The notes under the pieces are model-generated. The model was not told the origin of the DNA, did not search any database, and saw only the letters and a program-made list of their open reading frames with translations. Position numbers and translations under genes: made by a program. Shown here one piece after another: positions 18,499 to 25,715 of a stretch of DNA of 64,000 nucleotides. Each line of letters opens with the position of its first letter. Positions within the stretch are counted from its first letter, which is position 1. The stretch lies in NCBI GenBank assembly GCA_028712475.1, contig JAQTQB010000009.1, positions 1-64,000 on the forward strand. The letters run 5' to 3'. This DNA comes from Verrucomicrobiales bacterium (lineage in GTDB: Bacteria; Verrucomicrobiota; Verrucomicrobiia; Limisphaerales; UBA11358).

Positions 18499-19146
18499 TT
18501 AAGCTTCACCGGCCAATGCAGTTCCGCGCCCCTTCGGCAGCCGGCCCAGGTGAAAAATCAAAAAACCGTGCAGGAACTGCCGCAGCTCGCCCGCCTGCGC
18601 GTCCGTCAATTTCAAACGCAACCCCGCCGTCCAATCGTCCTGCGCCAGAATCCCGGCGATTTTTTTCGTCCCGGCGGCAAGTTTAGTTTCCGCCAGATTT
18701 GGTTCCAGCCCCAGTTCGCGGAGCAATTTCAATTCAAAGGCAAACACGAGTTGCGGCGCGGCTTTTTGTTTGCAGAGACAATCTAAAAACTCGCGCAGCA
18801 GTTCATAAACCGCCGGCAAAGGCGTTTCCGTTTCCGTGGCCTGCTCGATGAACGCCGTGGCATAGGCAGCCTGTCGCAGTTTGAAAATGTCCTCGCGAAT
18901 TGCGCCATGTGTTTCGATCAGGCTCGCTTCCCGGAGCGTGTGCAGATCCGAGCGCCGGCTGCGGTTGAACGAAAAATCAGCGCGGTAAAACAAATCGAGC
19001 TTGCCGAGGAACGGCGACTTCGTCCGGCGCGCGCCTTTGGCCACGGTTGCGATCCGCCCGAAATCCGGCGTGAGCCAGTGGACGATGAGGCTGGTTTCAG
19101 TGAGCGGTCGCGCCCGCAAAATCAGGCCGGTGGCGGATTCGATCAT
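18499..19146 (-). CDS. recO: DNA repair protein RecO
   Basis: RecO helps RecR load RecA on SSB-coated gaps during recombinational repair. The N-terminal OB-fold is recognisable from ATGLILRARPLTETSLIVHW and the central helical part from LRQAAYATAFIEQATETETP. The 215-aa length is slightly short, and the zinc-binding Cys set found in some RecO proteins is absent. It is the most downstream member of the phoH-ybeY-DUF502-recO series on this strand, separated from the DUF502 gene by an 81-base repeat-bearing gap. Confidence 0.88.
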   Translation of the reverse strand: MIESATGLILRARPLTETSLIVHWLTPDFGRIATVAKGARRTKSPFLGKLDLFYRADFSFNRSRRSDLHTLREASLIETHGAIREDIFKLRQAAYATAFIEQATETETPLPAVYELLREFLDCLCKQKAAPQLVFAFELKLLRELGLEPNLAETKLAAGTKKIAGILAQDDWTAGLRLKLTDAQAGELRQFLHGFLIFHLGRLPKGRGTALAGEA

Positions 19147-19158
19147 GGTGAAAACGAG

Positions 19159-19235
19159 GAGGGAGGATTGAAGATGGATGATGGCATGTCGGTCGGGCGC
19201 GTTTTGCTATTGTCCATTCTCCATCTTCTATCTTC
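19159..19235 (+). repeat. intergenic inverted repeat between recO and the DUF502 gene
   Basis: GAGGATTGAAGATGGATGATGG-like sequence at the left pairs imperfectly with the right arm containing CCATTCTCCATCTTC. The arms fold into a hairpin with a GC-rich loop. It looks like one of the short palindromic repeat families of this genome rather than a terminator, since there is no T-run. Confidence 0.5.
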
Positions 19236-19896
19236 GTTTTACTTCCGCAGGAAGTTCCGGCGAAATCGAGCCAAGGCTGACGATGTATTTGATGCCTTCG
19301 GCCACGCTCATGTCCAGTTTCGTCACCTTGTCCTCGGGCACCAGCACCAGGAAGCCGGAGGTCGGGTTCGGCGTCGTGGGGATGAAGACGGCAACGATTT
19401 TCTCCCTGGTTTTTTGCTGCACCTCGGCGCGCTGTTCGCTCGTGAGAAAGCCGACGGAATACATGCCTTCGCGCGGAAATTCCACCAGCACGACCGTCTT
19501 GAATGAACTTTTATTGCCCGCGAACGCCTCGTTGACCTGCTTGATCGCGCCGTAAAATTTATTCAGCAGCGGCACGTTCATCATCGCCGTGTCGAGCCAC
19601 TCGATCATGCGCTTGCCGATGTAGTAGCGCGCCAGCACGCCGACGGTGGAGATCAAGATGACCGCCAGCACCAGCGCCAGCAGGCTCCAATACCAGAACA
19701 TCGCGCCGGACTGCCCGTTCTCATAGACCGCTTTCGGATCAAGGAGATATTTCAGGAAAAAAAGCAGCGTGTCGGTGAAACTGGAAACGGTGCCGAACAG
19801 CCACTTGACCGCCGCAATGGAAATGATCGCGGGCAAGGTGATGGCGAGTCCCGTCAAAAAACTGGCGCGCGAACGGACAAAAAACGATTTCTTCAC
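19228..19896 (-). CDS. DUF502 family membrane protein
   Basis: A 222-aa inner-membrane protein. Two hydrophobic helices are clear: FLTGLAITLPAIISIAAVKW near residues 14-33 and the WYWSLLALVLAVILISTVGV region near 68-87. The soluble C-terminal half includes MMNVPLLNKFYGAIKQVNEA and the VLVEFPREGMYSVGFLTSE motif that is characteristic of DUF502. Its function is unknown in all bacteria. The GTG start overlaps the ybeY stop (GTGA), so the two are translationally coupled. Confidence 0.9.
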   Translation of the reverse strand: MKKSFFVRSRASFLTGLAITLPAIISIAAVKWLFGTVSSFTDTLLFFLKYLLDPKAVYENGQSGAMFWYWSLLALVLAVILISTVGVLARYYIGKRMIEWLDTAMMNVPLLNKFYGAIKQVNEAFAGNKSSFKTVVLVEFPREGMYSVGFLTSEQRAEVQQKTREKIVAVFIPTTPNPTSGFLVLVPEDKVTKLDMSVAEGIKYIVSLGSISPELPAEVKRR

Positions 19897-20378
19897 CCGC
19901 CGATTTTAGAGGCGCGGCCGATTTGTGCGAGTGAAAACCGTTGTGAAAGTATGCGCACCAGCCGGTTCTCCTCGCGTTTCATCCTGCGCCTCGCCGCCAC
20001 GCGCAGGTCATCGTGGCCGAGCAGATGCAAAACGCCGTGGACGATGTAACGCACCACTTCCGATTGCCAGCCGGTCTTAAACTGCCGGGCTTGGAGAAGC
20101 GCCTCGTCCACGCAGACAAACAATTCGCCGTGGATTTGTAATTCCGCACTCCGCACCCCGCATTCCGCATTTGAATGGTCAAACGTGATCACATCCGTCG
20201 AGCCTTCGTGCTGGAGAAAGTTTTCGTTGACCAAGGTCATTTCGCGGGCGCCAACAAGATTGATGCCCAGTTCCGCCTCCTTGATTTTCAACTCCATAAA
20301 CAGCCCGCCTACAATCTGCTTCAGCAGTCGTGCGTTGATTTTCTTCGTCCGCTGGCGGTTGGCGATGACGACGTTCAT
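19893..20378 (-). CDS. ybeY: endoribonuclease YbeY, 16S rRNA maturation
   Basis: YbeY is a single-strand endoribonuclease needed for 16S rRNA 3'-end processing and ribosome quality control. The zinc motif HGVLHLLGHDD supplies the three His ligands. The protein is 161 aa, with an insertion of about 12 residues (NAECGVRSAELQ) between DVITFDHS and IHGELFVCVD, two segments normally almost adjacent. The insertion is encoded by a short repeat and keeps the frame, so the enzyme is probably still active. Start and stop overlap phoH and the DUF502 gene by four bases each. Confidence 0.93.
   Translation of the reverse strand: MNVVIANRQRTKKINARLLKQIVGGLFMELKIKEAELGINLVGAREMTLVNENFLQHEGSTDVITFDHSNAECGVRSAELQIHGELFVCVDEALLQARQFKTGWQSEVVRYIVHGVLHLLGHDDLRVAARRRMKREENRLVRILSQRFSLAQIGRASKIGG
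20141..20171 (+). repeat. mini-repeat inserted in frame inside ybeY
   Basis: On the ybeY strand this is three to four degenerate units of AATGCGGAGTGCGG type. It encodes NAECGVRSAE-like sequence and interrupts a conserved part of YbeY without shifting the frame. Confidence 0.65.
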
Positions 20379-21340
20379 TCGATTTTCGCCTTGCCGCGAT
20401 GCTCTTCGTAAGCCGCGATGATGCGCTGCACCAGCGGATGCCGCACCACGTCGCGCTTGGAAAATTCCACGATGGCGATGCCCTCCGTGCCGTGCAACGC
20501 CCGGTGCGCCTCGGCCAGCCCGGAATGTTTGTGTGGCGGCAGATCCACCTGCGTTTCGTCGCCGGTGATGACCGCCTTGGAACTGTGCCCGAGCCGCGTG
20601 AGAAACATCAGCATCTGCTCCGTCGTGGAATTTTGCGCCTCGTCAAGGATGATGAACGCGCCGTTCAATGTGCGCCCGCGCATGTAAGCGAGCGGCGCGA
20701 TCTCAATCGTCCCGCGCTCGGTGTGCTTCAGGATTTCATCGGCGGGCAGCATGTCCTGCAACGCGTCGTGCAGCGGACGCAGATACGGCGTGATTTTTTC
20801 GTAAAGGTCGCCGGGCAAAAACCCCAGCGCCTCGCCCGCCTCGACTGCCGGACGTGTCAAAATGATCCGCGAAACTTTGCCTTCGCGCATCGCCGACAAT
20901 GCCATCGCCACCGCCAGATACGTTTTGCCCGTGCCCGCCGGCCCGATGCCGAAGGTGATGTCGTGCTTGCGGATCGCCTCGAGATATTTTTTCTGGCCGA
21001 CGGTTTTGGCTGTGACGCCCGGCTTGCGGTCGTGCGTCTGCACCCGGTCGCTCACCATGTCTTTCAACGTGGAAGCGCCTTCGTGCTTCACGACGTTCAG
21101 CGCGTGGGTGAACTCGCGGTTCTTCACCGGCGACCCGGCCTGCAGCATGTTTTGCAGCGACGCAAAAAGCTGTTTCGCGCGTTCGATATTCCCGGCGGTT
21201 CCGTCCAGCTTGATCCAGCCTTCGCGCGCCGTGGCCTTGACGCCCAGCTCCGTTTCGAGCGCCTGCAGATTGCGCGGCTCGTGGTTGAACAGTTGTTGCG
21301 CAAACCGCGCGTTCTCGTAATGAAGGGTTTCAGTTGCCAC
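20375..21340 (-). CDS. phoH: PhoH-like ATPase (YbeZ type)
   Basis: A P-loop ATPase, often encoded beside ybeY and linked to rRNA processing and stress. The Walker A is GIGPAGTGKTYLA, Walker B is GAFIILDEAQN, and ITGDETQVDLP follows. The N-terminal part (about 1-80) is a KH-like RNA-binding domain. I choose the GTG at 21340, because GGAAGG lies six bases upstream and the protein then begins VATETLHYENARFAQQ. A longer open frame to 21469 lacks family similarity and overlaps a small frame. The stop overlaps the ybeY ATG (ATGA). Confidence 0.92.
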   Translation of the reverse strand: MATETLHYENARFAQQLFNHEPRNLQALETELGVKATAREGWIKLDGTAGNIERAKQLFASLQNMLQAGSPVKNREFTHALNVVKHEGASTLKDMVSDRVQTHDRKPGVTAKTVGQKKYLEAIRKHDITFGIGPAGTGKTYLAVAMALSAMREGKVSRIILTRPAVEAGEALGFLPGDLYEKITPYLRPLHDALQDMLPADEILKHTERGTIEIAPLAYMRGRTLNGAFIILDEAQNSTTEQMLMFLTRLGHSSKAVITGDETQVDLPPHKHSGLAEAHRALHGTEGIAIVEFSKRDVVRHPLVQRIIAAYEEHRGKAKIE

Positions 21341-21342
21341 AA

Positions 21343-21459
21343 TTAACCTTCCAGAATGCCCGCGCCCGGAGCCTTGCCGAGGTTGATGCCCATTTTGAAT
21401 CTCTCCGGCAGAACCAAATTTTCCCTCACGTTGAAACGATGTTTCGGCTGGACGAACAT
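21343..21459 (-). CDS. possible small ORF upstream of phoH, 38 aa
   Basis: ATG at 21459 opens MFVQPKHRFNVRENLVLPER and FKMGINLGKAPGAGILEG, stopping two bases before the phoH GTG. The tight spacing could couple phoH translation to it. The ribosome binding site is weak, and I know no family, so it may also be an unused frame or a short leader peptide. Confidence 0.3.
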   Translation of the reverse strand: MFVQPKHRFNVRENLVLPERFKMGINLGKAPGAGILEG

Positions 21460-21555
21460 GAGGAAACATTAGCCAACCATCTGGGCGCTGGCAAACAGCT
21501 TTCGGCGACTGGAATTATTTCTGGCAAAACGGGCTTTCAAACGTAAGATTTCGGC

Positions 21556-21648
21556 ATGAGCGCCGCCGGGTTCATTTCTGAATTCAAGAAGCTGCCGCAA
21601 GGTCAGCGGAAAAAAGTCTTTGCCTGGTTGCGCGCGAAATGTGGATGA
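21556..21648 (+). CDS. possible small ORF coupled to the reductase gene, 30 aa
   Basis: ATG at 21556 gives MSAAGFISEFKKLPQGQRKK and VFAWLRAKCG. The pattern (LPQGQRKKVFAWLR) resembles the N-terminal helix of small antitoxin-like proteins. Its TGA overlaps the ATG at 21645 of the next gene (ATGA), typical of translational coupling. The frame is too short to name. Confidence 0.4.
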   Translation: MSAAGFISEFKKLPQGQRKKVFAWLRAKCG

Positions 21649-22496
21649 AACTTGCATGGATCACCGGTGCGAACGGGCTGATTGGCAATTATCTCGTCCA
21701 AGCCGCGCCGCGATTTGCCCCGGGCTGGCGCGTGCGGGCGTTGACGCGCGATCAGCTTGACCTGCTTGATTTCGCCGCCGTCCGCCGCGAGTTTCAAAAA
21801 GACCAGCCGCAACTCGTCATTCACTGTGCGGCCATCACCGCCGTCGCCGACGCGCAGAAAAATCCTGACCTTGCACGACGCGTGAATGTTGAAGTGACCG
21901 GACTGCTCGCGGAACTGGCGGAGGAAATCCCGTTTGTTTTCTTTTCCACGGATCTGGTTTTTGACGGGCGCAAAGGAAATTATTCCGAGACGGATGCGAC
22001 CAATCCGCTGCACATCTACGGCGAAACGAAACTTGCCGCCGAGGAAATCGTCCTCAAAAATCGGTGTCATCTGGTTGTCCGCACATCCATCAACGGTGGC
22101 GTGTCGCCCACTGGCAATCGCGCGTTCAACGAGCAGTTGCGCCGTTCGTTGCAGCAGGCGGGGCAGGGGATGAGGCTGTTCACGGATGAATTTCGCTGCC
22201 CGATTCCGGCGGTGGAGACGGCGCGGGCGGTCTGGGAACTGGCGCAGAAAAACTGCGCTGGAATCTATCACGTCGCCGGCGCGGAAAAATTATCGCGGCT
22301 GCAAATCGGTCAACTGCTTGTGGAACGCTGGCCGGAAGTGAAAGCGAAAATCGAACCCGGTTCGGCGAAAGATTTTCCCGGCCCGCCGCGCGCACTGGAC
22401 ACTTCGCTGGACATTGCCAAAGTCCAAAAAGCATTGTCCACGCCGCTGCCCGGCCTGCCGGAATGGCTGGCGGCAAATCCAAACGAACTCTTTTGA
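21645..22496 (+). CDS. RmlD-like NAD(P)-dependent sugar-nucleotide reductase
   Basis: A short-chain dehydrogenase-type Rossmann protein of the dTDP-4-dehydrorhamnose reductase family. The nucleotide-binding start is WITGANGLIGNYLV; VIHCAAITAVADAQ, FFSTDLVFDG and the catalytic YGETK (Tyr-x-x-x-Lys) are all present. The protein is 283 aa. The rest of a dTDP-rhamnose pathway is not nearby, so the substrate is uncertain. The ATG at 21645 overlaps the stop of a preceding 30-codon frame; an ATG at 21639 is an alternative. Confidence 0.85.
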   Translation: MKLAWITGANGLIGNYLVQAAPRFAPGWRVRALTRDQLDLLDFAAVRREFQKDQPQLVIHCAAITAVADAQKNPDLARRVNVEVTGLLAELAEEIPFVFFSTDLVFDGRKGNYSETDATNPLHIYGETKLAAEEIVLKNRCHLVVRTSINGGVSPTGNRAFNEQLRRSLQQAGQGMRLFTDEFRCPIPAVETARAVWELAQKNCAGIYHVAGAEKLSRLQIGQLLVERWPEVKAKIEPGSAKDFPGPPRALDTSLDIAKVQKALSTPLPGLPEWLAANPNELF

Positions 22497-22498
22497 AC

Positions 22499-22554
22499 CA
22501 TCAAGGCACAAAGACGCCAGGAAAAGAAAACTTTGTGCCTTGGTGTCCTGGTGG
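22499..22554 (+). repeat. palindromic mini-repeat between the reductase gene and gluQ
   Basis: CAAGGCACAAAG at the left pairs with CTTTGTGCCTTG at the right, with a loop around AAAAGAAAA. The sequence ACCAAGGCACAAAG recurs at 42487-42502, so it is a dispersed repeat family. Confidence 0.7.
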
Positions 22555-22567
22555 TTAATTTTTTCCA

Positions 22568-23419
22568 GTGAATCAAACTTACCGAGGCCGGATTGCACCA
22601 TCGCCGACGGGCTTTTTGCACCTTGGCCACGCGCGGACATTTTGGGTGGCGCAGGAGCGCGCCCGTGCGAACGGCGGCGTTTTGATTTTGCGGAATGAAG
22701 ACCTGGATTCCACGCGCTTCAAAATGGAATTCGTCACGGAAATGTTCGAGGATTTGCGCTGGTTTGGCTTTGAATGGAGCGAAGGCCCGGACTGCGGCGG
22801 GGAGTTTGCGCCTTACAACCAGAGCGAGCGGATGGAGTTTTATCGCGCCGCTTTGGAGAAATTGCGTGCGGGCAATTTCATTTATCCCTGCACCTGTTCG
22901 CGCAAGGACATTCAAGCCGCTGTCGCCGCCCCGCACGCTGAAAATGATGCGGAACCAATTTACCCTGGAACCTGCCGGCAAAATCGCAAATCTGAAATCG
23001 CAAATCGTAAATTCTCCTGGCGTTTCCGCGTTCCTGATGGTGAAACGATTTCTTTCACGGACGGGAATTGTGGCGAACAAAAATTCGTCGCCGGAAAAGA
23101 CTTTGGCGATTTTATCGTGTGGCGCGGTGATGACGTTCCGGCGTATCAACTGGCGTGTGCCGTGGACGACGCGGCGATGCAGATCACCGAGGTGGTGCGC
23201 GGCGCGGATCTGCTCGTCAGCACGGCGCGGCAGATTCTGCTGTATCGCGCGCTCGGCCTGACGCCGCCGGATTTTTTCCACTGTGCGCTCATGCTGGATG
23301 CGAAGGGCGAACGTTTGGCCAAGCGACATGATGCCTTGAGTTTGCGGGAGCTGCGCAGGCAGGGTGCAACGCCGGAATCTTTGCGCCAATCTTTCTTTGC
23401 GCAAATTTCTTCAAAATAA
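22568..23419 (+). CDS. gluQ: glutamyl-Q tRNA(Asp) synthetase
   Basis: GluQ-RS is a truncated glutamyl-tRNA synthetase paralogue that attaches glutamate to queuosine at the wobble position of tRNA-Asp. The GTG start at 22568 gives NQTYRGRIAPSPTGFLHLGH with the class I HIGH-like motif, and the KMSKS-like motif is RLAKRHD near residue 245. The zinc-binding CTC and YPGTCR elements are present, and the anticodon-binding domain is absent, as expected at 283 aa. A repeat-derived segment (NRKSEIANRKF) is inserted in frame after the zinc region. Confidence 0.93.
   Translation: MNQTYRGRIAPSPTGFLHLGHARTFWVAQERARANGGVLILRNEDLDSTRFKMEFVTEMFEDLRWFGFEWSEGPDCGGEFAPYNQSERMEFYRAALEKLRAGNFIYPCTCSRKDIQAAVAAPHAENDAEPIYPGTCRQNRKSEIANRKFSWRFRVPDGETISFTDGNCGEQKFVAGKDFGDFIVWRGDDVPAYQLACAVDDAAMQITEVVRGADLLVSTARQILLYRALGLTPPDFFHCALMLDAKGERLAKRHDALSLRELRRQGATPESLRQSFFAQISSK
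22981..23012 (+). repeat. mini-repeat inserted in frame inside gluQ
   Basis: Two to three units of AATCGCAAATCTGAAATCG type encode RKSEIANRK in the gluQ frame. The sequence lies just after the zinc-binding CR of the enzyme, where GluQ-RS normally goes straight to the SWRFRVPDG strand. Confidence 0.65.
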
Positions 23420-23451
23420 GGCCGGCTCAATCAAAAAAATCTAAAAATTGC

Positions 23452-23469
23452 TTGTGAAATTTTTCACGA
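23452..23469 (+). promoter_or_regulatory. CRP/FNR-type palindrome upstream of the atp operon
   Basis: TTGTGAAATTTTTCACGA has the TGTGA-N6-TCAC form of CRP/FNR-family operators, with a single departure from the ideal symmetric half-site. It is 72 bases before the atpB start. It could link ATP synthase expression to energy or oxygen status. A chance palindrome is possible. Confidence 0.45.
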
Positions 23470-23540
23470 TTGGGCAAAGTTTCATTCTTGGCGCAAACCC
23501 GGTTTAATCAACCAGCAATGGGTGTCGCCAGAAATCATTT

Positions 23541-24491
23541 GTGAACCGATTTGGGAAAATTATTTTTTACCTGGTCATTTTTGCGGCCGCGTTCGCGCTG
23601 GATCTCCGGGCGGAATCGGTCGTTGCCACCATTGACGCCGAGGTGGCGGCTGATCACAGCGCGGCTGCGCCTTTGGTTTCCATGTCGGCTCCGACGCTGT
23701 TCAATTTGTTCGGCCTTAGCTGGCTGCCGGTGACCAACTCGATGATTTGCACTTGGATTGTGGCGGGATTGATCCTCGTGATCGTGCGCGTCACCACTTG
23801 GAAATTGAGCGAAGTGCCGGGTCGCGGGCAAAACGTGATGGAAGCTTTGATTGAAGGCTGGCAGGATTTGATGGGCAATGTGCTGGAGCCGAAAGTGGTG
23901 AAGTGGGTGTTCCCTTTCGCGATGACGTTTTTCATTTTCATCGTGATTTCCAACCTGACCGACCTGTTGCCCGGTGTTGGCAGCATTGGCTTTGTTCACG
24001 AAAAACCCGGCGCCTTCCTCTCGGTGGCGCACGTTGGGACTCCGTTTTTTCGCCCGCCCACGAGCGACGCCAATCTGACCGTGGCCATGGCCGGCATATT
24101 TTTTGTGATGGGACTGTATTGGGCGGTTCGCAGCAATGGCTTCTGGGGCTTGATCAAGCACACGTTCGGCGTCCAGGTGGAGACGAACAAATACGCCTAC
24201 GTGCCGCTGATGCTGCTGTTCATTTTCATCGGCATCATGGAATCCTTTTCCATCCTGTTCATCCGGCCGGTGGCGCTCGCCCTGCGTCTTTATGGCAATA
24301 TTTTCGGCGGCGAAACGATGCTGACGATGGCGATGTCCCAGAAGTCGGTGTTCATGGCCATTTTACTGGCGTTGCCGGGCTATTTTTTTGAAACGGTCGT
24401 CTGCCTGTTGCAGGCGTTTGTGTTCGCGATGCTGTCGGTCGCGTTTGTCGGCACGATGTGCCCGTCACATGACGAGGAGCACAGTCACTGA
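23541..24491 (+). CDS. atpB: ATP synthase F0 subunit a
   Basis: Subunit a forms the proton half-channels beside the c-ring in the inner membrane. The 316-aa protein has several hydrophobic helices; the essential Arg lies in ALALRLYGNIFGGE, and LTDLLPGVGSIG is also typical. The N-terminus has an extra signal-like helix (FYLVIFAAAFALDLRAES) that lengthens it beyond the usual size. Start is GTG. It opens the complete ATP synthase operon; atpI, often found before atpB, is missing. Confidence 0.96.
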   Translation: MNRFGKIIFYLVIFAAAFALDLRAESVVATIDAEVAADHSAAAPLVSMSAPTLFNLFGLSWLPVTNSMICTWIVAGLILVIVRVTTWKLSEVPGRGQNVMEALIEGWQDLMGNVLEPKVVKWVFPFAMTFFIFIVISNLTDLLPGVGSIGFVHEKPGAFLSVAHVGTPFFRPPTSDANLTVAMAGIFFVMGLYWAVRSNGFWGLIKHTFGVQVETNKYAYVPLMLLFIFIGIMESFSILFIRPVALALRLYGNIFGGETMLTMAMSQKSVFMAILLALPGYFFETVVCLLQAFVFAMLSVAFVGTMCPSHDEEHSH

Positions 24492-24568
24492 ATTTTTGAA
24501 TTTGCAACCGGGAGACCTTCCGGCGAACGGTTGCGAGAAACTGAAACCAACTAGAAAGAAAAAAGCGT

Positions 24569-24772
24569 ATGATGCTCGCAGAATTGACAGGTAACATTCA
24601 CATCGGTCTGGCTTTCGGTGGCGCTGCCATCGGTATCGGCGTCGCCGCCGCCGGCGGTGTCATGGCCATTGGCCGCAATCCAGGTGCTTTCGGCAAAGTC
24701 TTCACGACGATGTTGATCGGCATGGCGCTGGCCGAAGGGTTGGCGATTCTGGCCTGGATCGTGATCAAGTAA
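24569..24772 (+). CDS. atpE: ATP synthase F0 subunit c
   Basis: The c-ring subunit is a 67-aa helical hairpin. The conserved proton-binding acid is Glu56 in GMALAEGLAI. The Gly-rich first helix (GGAAIGIGVAAAGG) lacks the Gln of Na+-binding rings, which suggests a proton-coupled enzyme. The polar loop is IGRNPGAFGK. It lies between atpB and atpF as usual. Confidence 0.96.
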   Translation: MMLAELTGNIHIGLAFGGAAIGIGVAAAGGVMAIGRNPGAFGKVFTTMLIGMALAEGLAILAWIVIK

Positions 24773-24779
24773 TAACGTT

Positions 24780-25280
24780 ATGCTCGAAACCATTGGTGAT
24801 CTTGGTATCCAGTGGCCGAAGTTGATTGCGCAGTTCGTCAACTTCGCCATCGTGCTCTTTGTGTTGTGGCGGTTTGCTTACAAGCCGATCTTCACCATGC
24901 TCGAAGCGCGCCGCGTGAAAATTGCCGAGAGCGTCGCCAACTCGGAAAAGATCAAGGCGCAACTTACGCAGACCGAGGCTGACCGCCAGAAGGTTCTGGC
25001 CGAAGCCAGCCAGCAGGCGAACAAGCTGATTGAAGACGCCCGGGCAGCCGTCGCCCGCGTCACCGAGGTGGAGACGCAGAAGGCCATTGCTGCAGCCGAA
25101 CAGATCGTTGCCAAAGCCCGCGAAGCCGCCGCCCAGGATCACGCGCGGATGCTTGCAGAGTTGAAACGCGAAGTCGGACGTCTCGTGGTTCAGACCACGG
25201 CCACCGTGACCGGCAAGGTTCTGACTCCGGAAGACCAGCGCCGGCTCGCTGAAGAATCGCAGAAACAACTGGCAGCGTGA
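24780..25280 (+). CDS. atpF: ATP synthase F0 subunit b
   Basis: Subunit b is the peripheral stalk. Residues 12-32 (LIAQFVNFAIVLFVLWRFAY) form the single membrane anchor, and the rest is a long charged coiled coil ending at 166 aa. It starts 8 bases after atpE, so the two are co-translated. There is one b gene only; no b' paralogue. Confidence 0.95.
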   Translation: MLETIGDLGIQWPKLIAQFVNFAIVLFVLWRFAYKPIFTMLEARRVKIAESVANSEKIKAQLTQTEADRQKVLAEASQQANKLIEDARAAVARVTEVETQKAIAAAEQIVAKAREAAAQDHARMLAELKREVGRLVVQTTATVTGKVLTPEDQRRLAEESQKQLAA

Positions 25281-25313
25281 CGGAACCTGACTTTGGCAGC
25301 CGATGAACCCGGA

Positions 25314-25706
25314 ATGAAAATCTCCAAACAGGCGCAACGCGATGCCCGGCAACTGTTCCGCAGTTGCCAGGTCAGCGGCTTGCTGGATGAAGGCCGCGTC
25401 CGTCAGGCGGTCTCGCTGGTGCTCGCGCAGAAGCCGCGCGGCTACGTTGCGATTTTGTCGCGGCTGCACCGGTTGGTGAAGCTGGACGTGGAACGCCATG
25501 CCGCGCAGGTGGAAAGCGCCACGCCGCTGGCGGCAGATTTGCGCACGGAAGTCACCGGGCAGATAAACCGGATTTACGGCGCGGGCGTGAACATTTCATT
25601 TGCTGAAAACCCGGCTTTGCTGGGCGGATTGCGGATTCAGGTTGGCAGCGACCTTTACGATGGCAGTGTGAAGACGCGTTTGGATAAGTTGGAACAAAGT
25701 TTTTAA
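25314..25706 (+). CDS. atpH: ATP synthase F1 subunit delta (short form)
   Basis: Delta links the peripheral stalk to the F1 head. From the ATG at 25314 the protein is 130 aa, against about 175 in most bacteria. The N-terminal helical bundle looks reduced. The C-terminal strand GGLRIQVGSDLYDGSVKTRL, the best-conserved part of the family, is intact. The open frame extends to TTG 25293 and that start cannot be ruled out. Position between atpF and atpA confirms identity. Confidence 0.9.
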   Translation: MKISKQAQRDARQLFRSCQVSGLLDEGRVRQAVSLVLAQKPRGYVAILSRLHRLVKLDVERHAAQVESATPLAADLRTEVTGQINRIYGAGVNISFAENPALLGGLRIQVGSDLYDGSVKTRLDKLEQSF

Positions 25707-25715
25707 TCGGAATTT

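Noticed and set aside
22310-23404. 364-codon antisense frame over the reductase gene and gluQ
   Set aside because: Spans two genes with intact motifs on the other strand and the repeat between them; no domain is visible.
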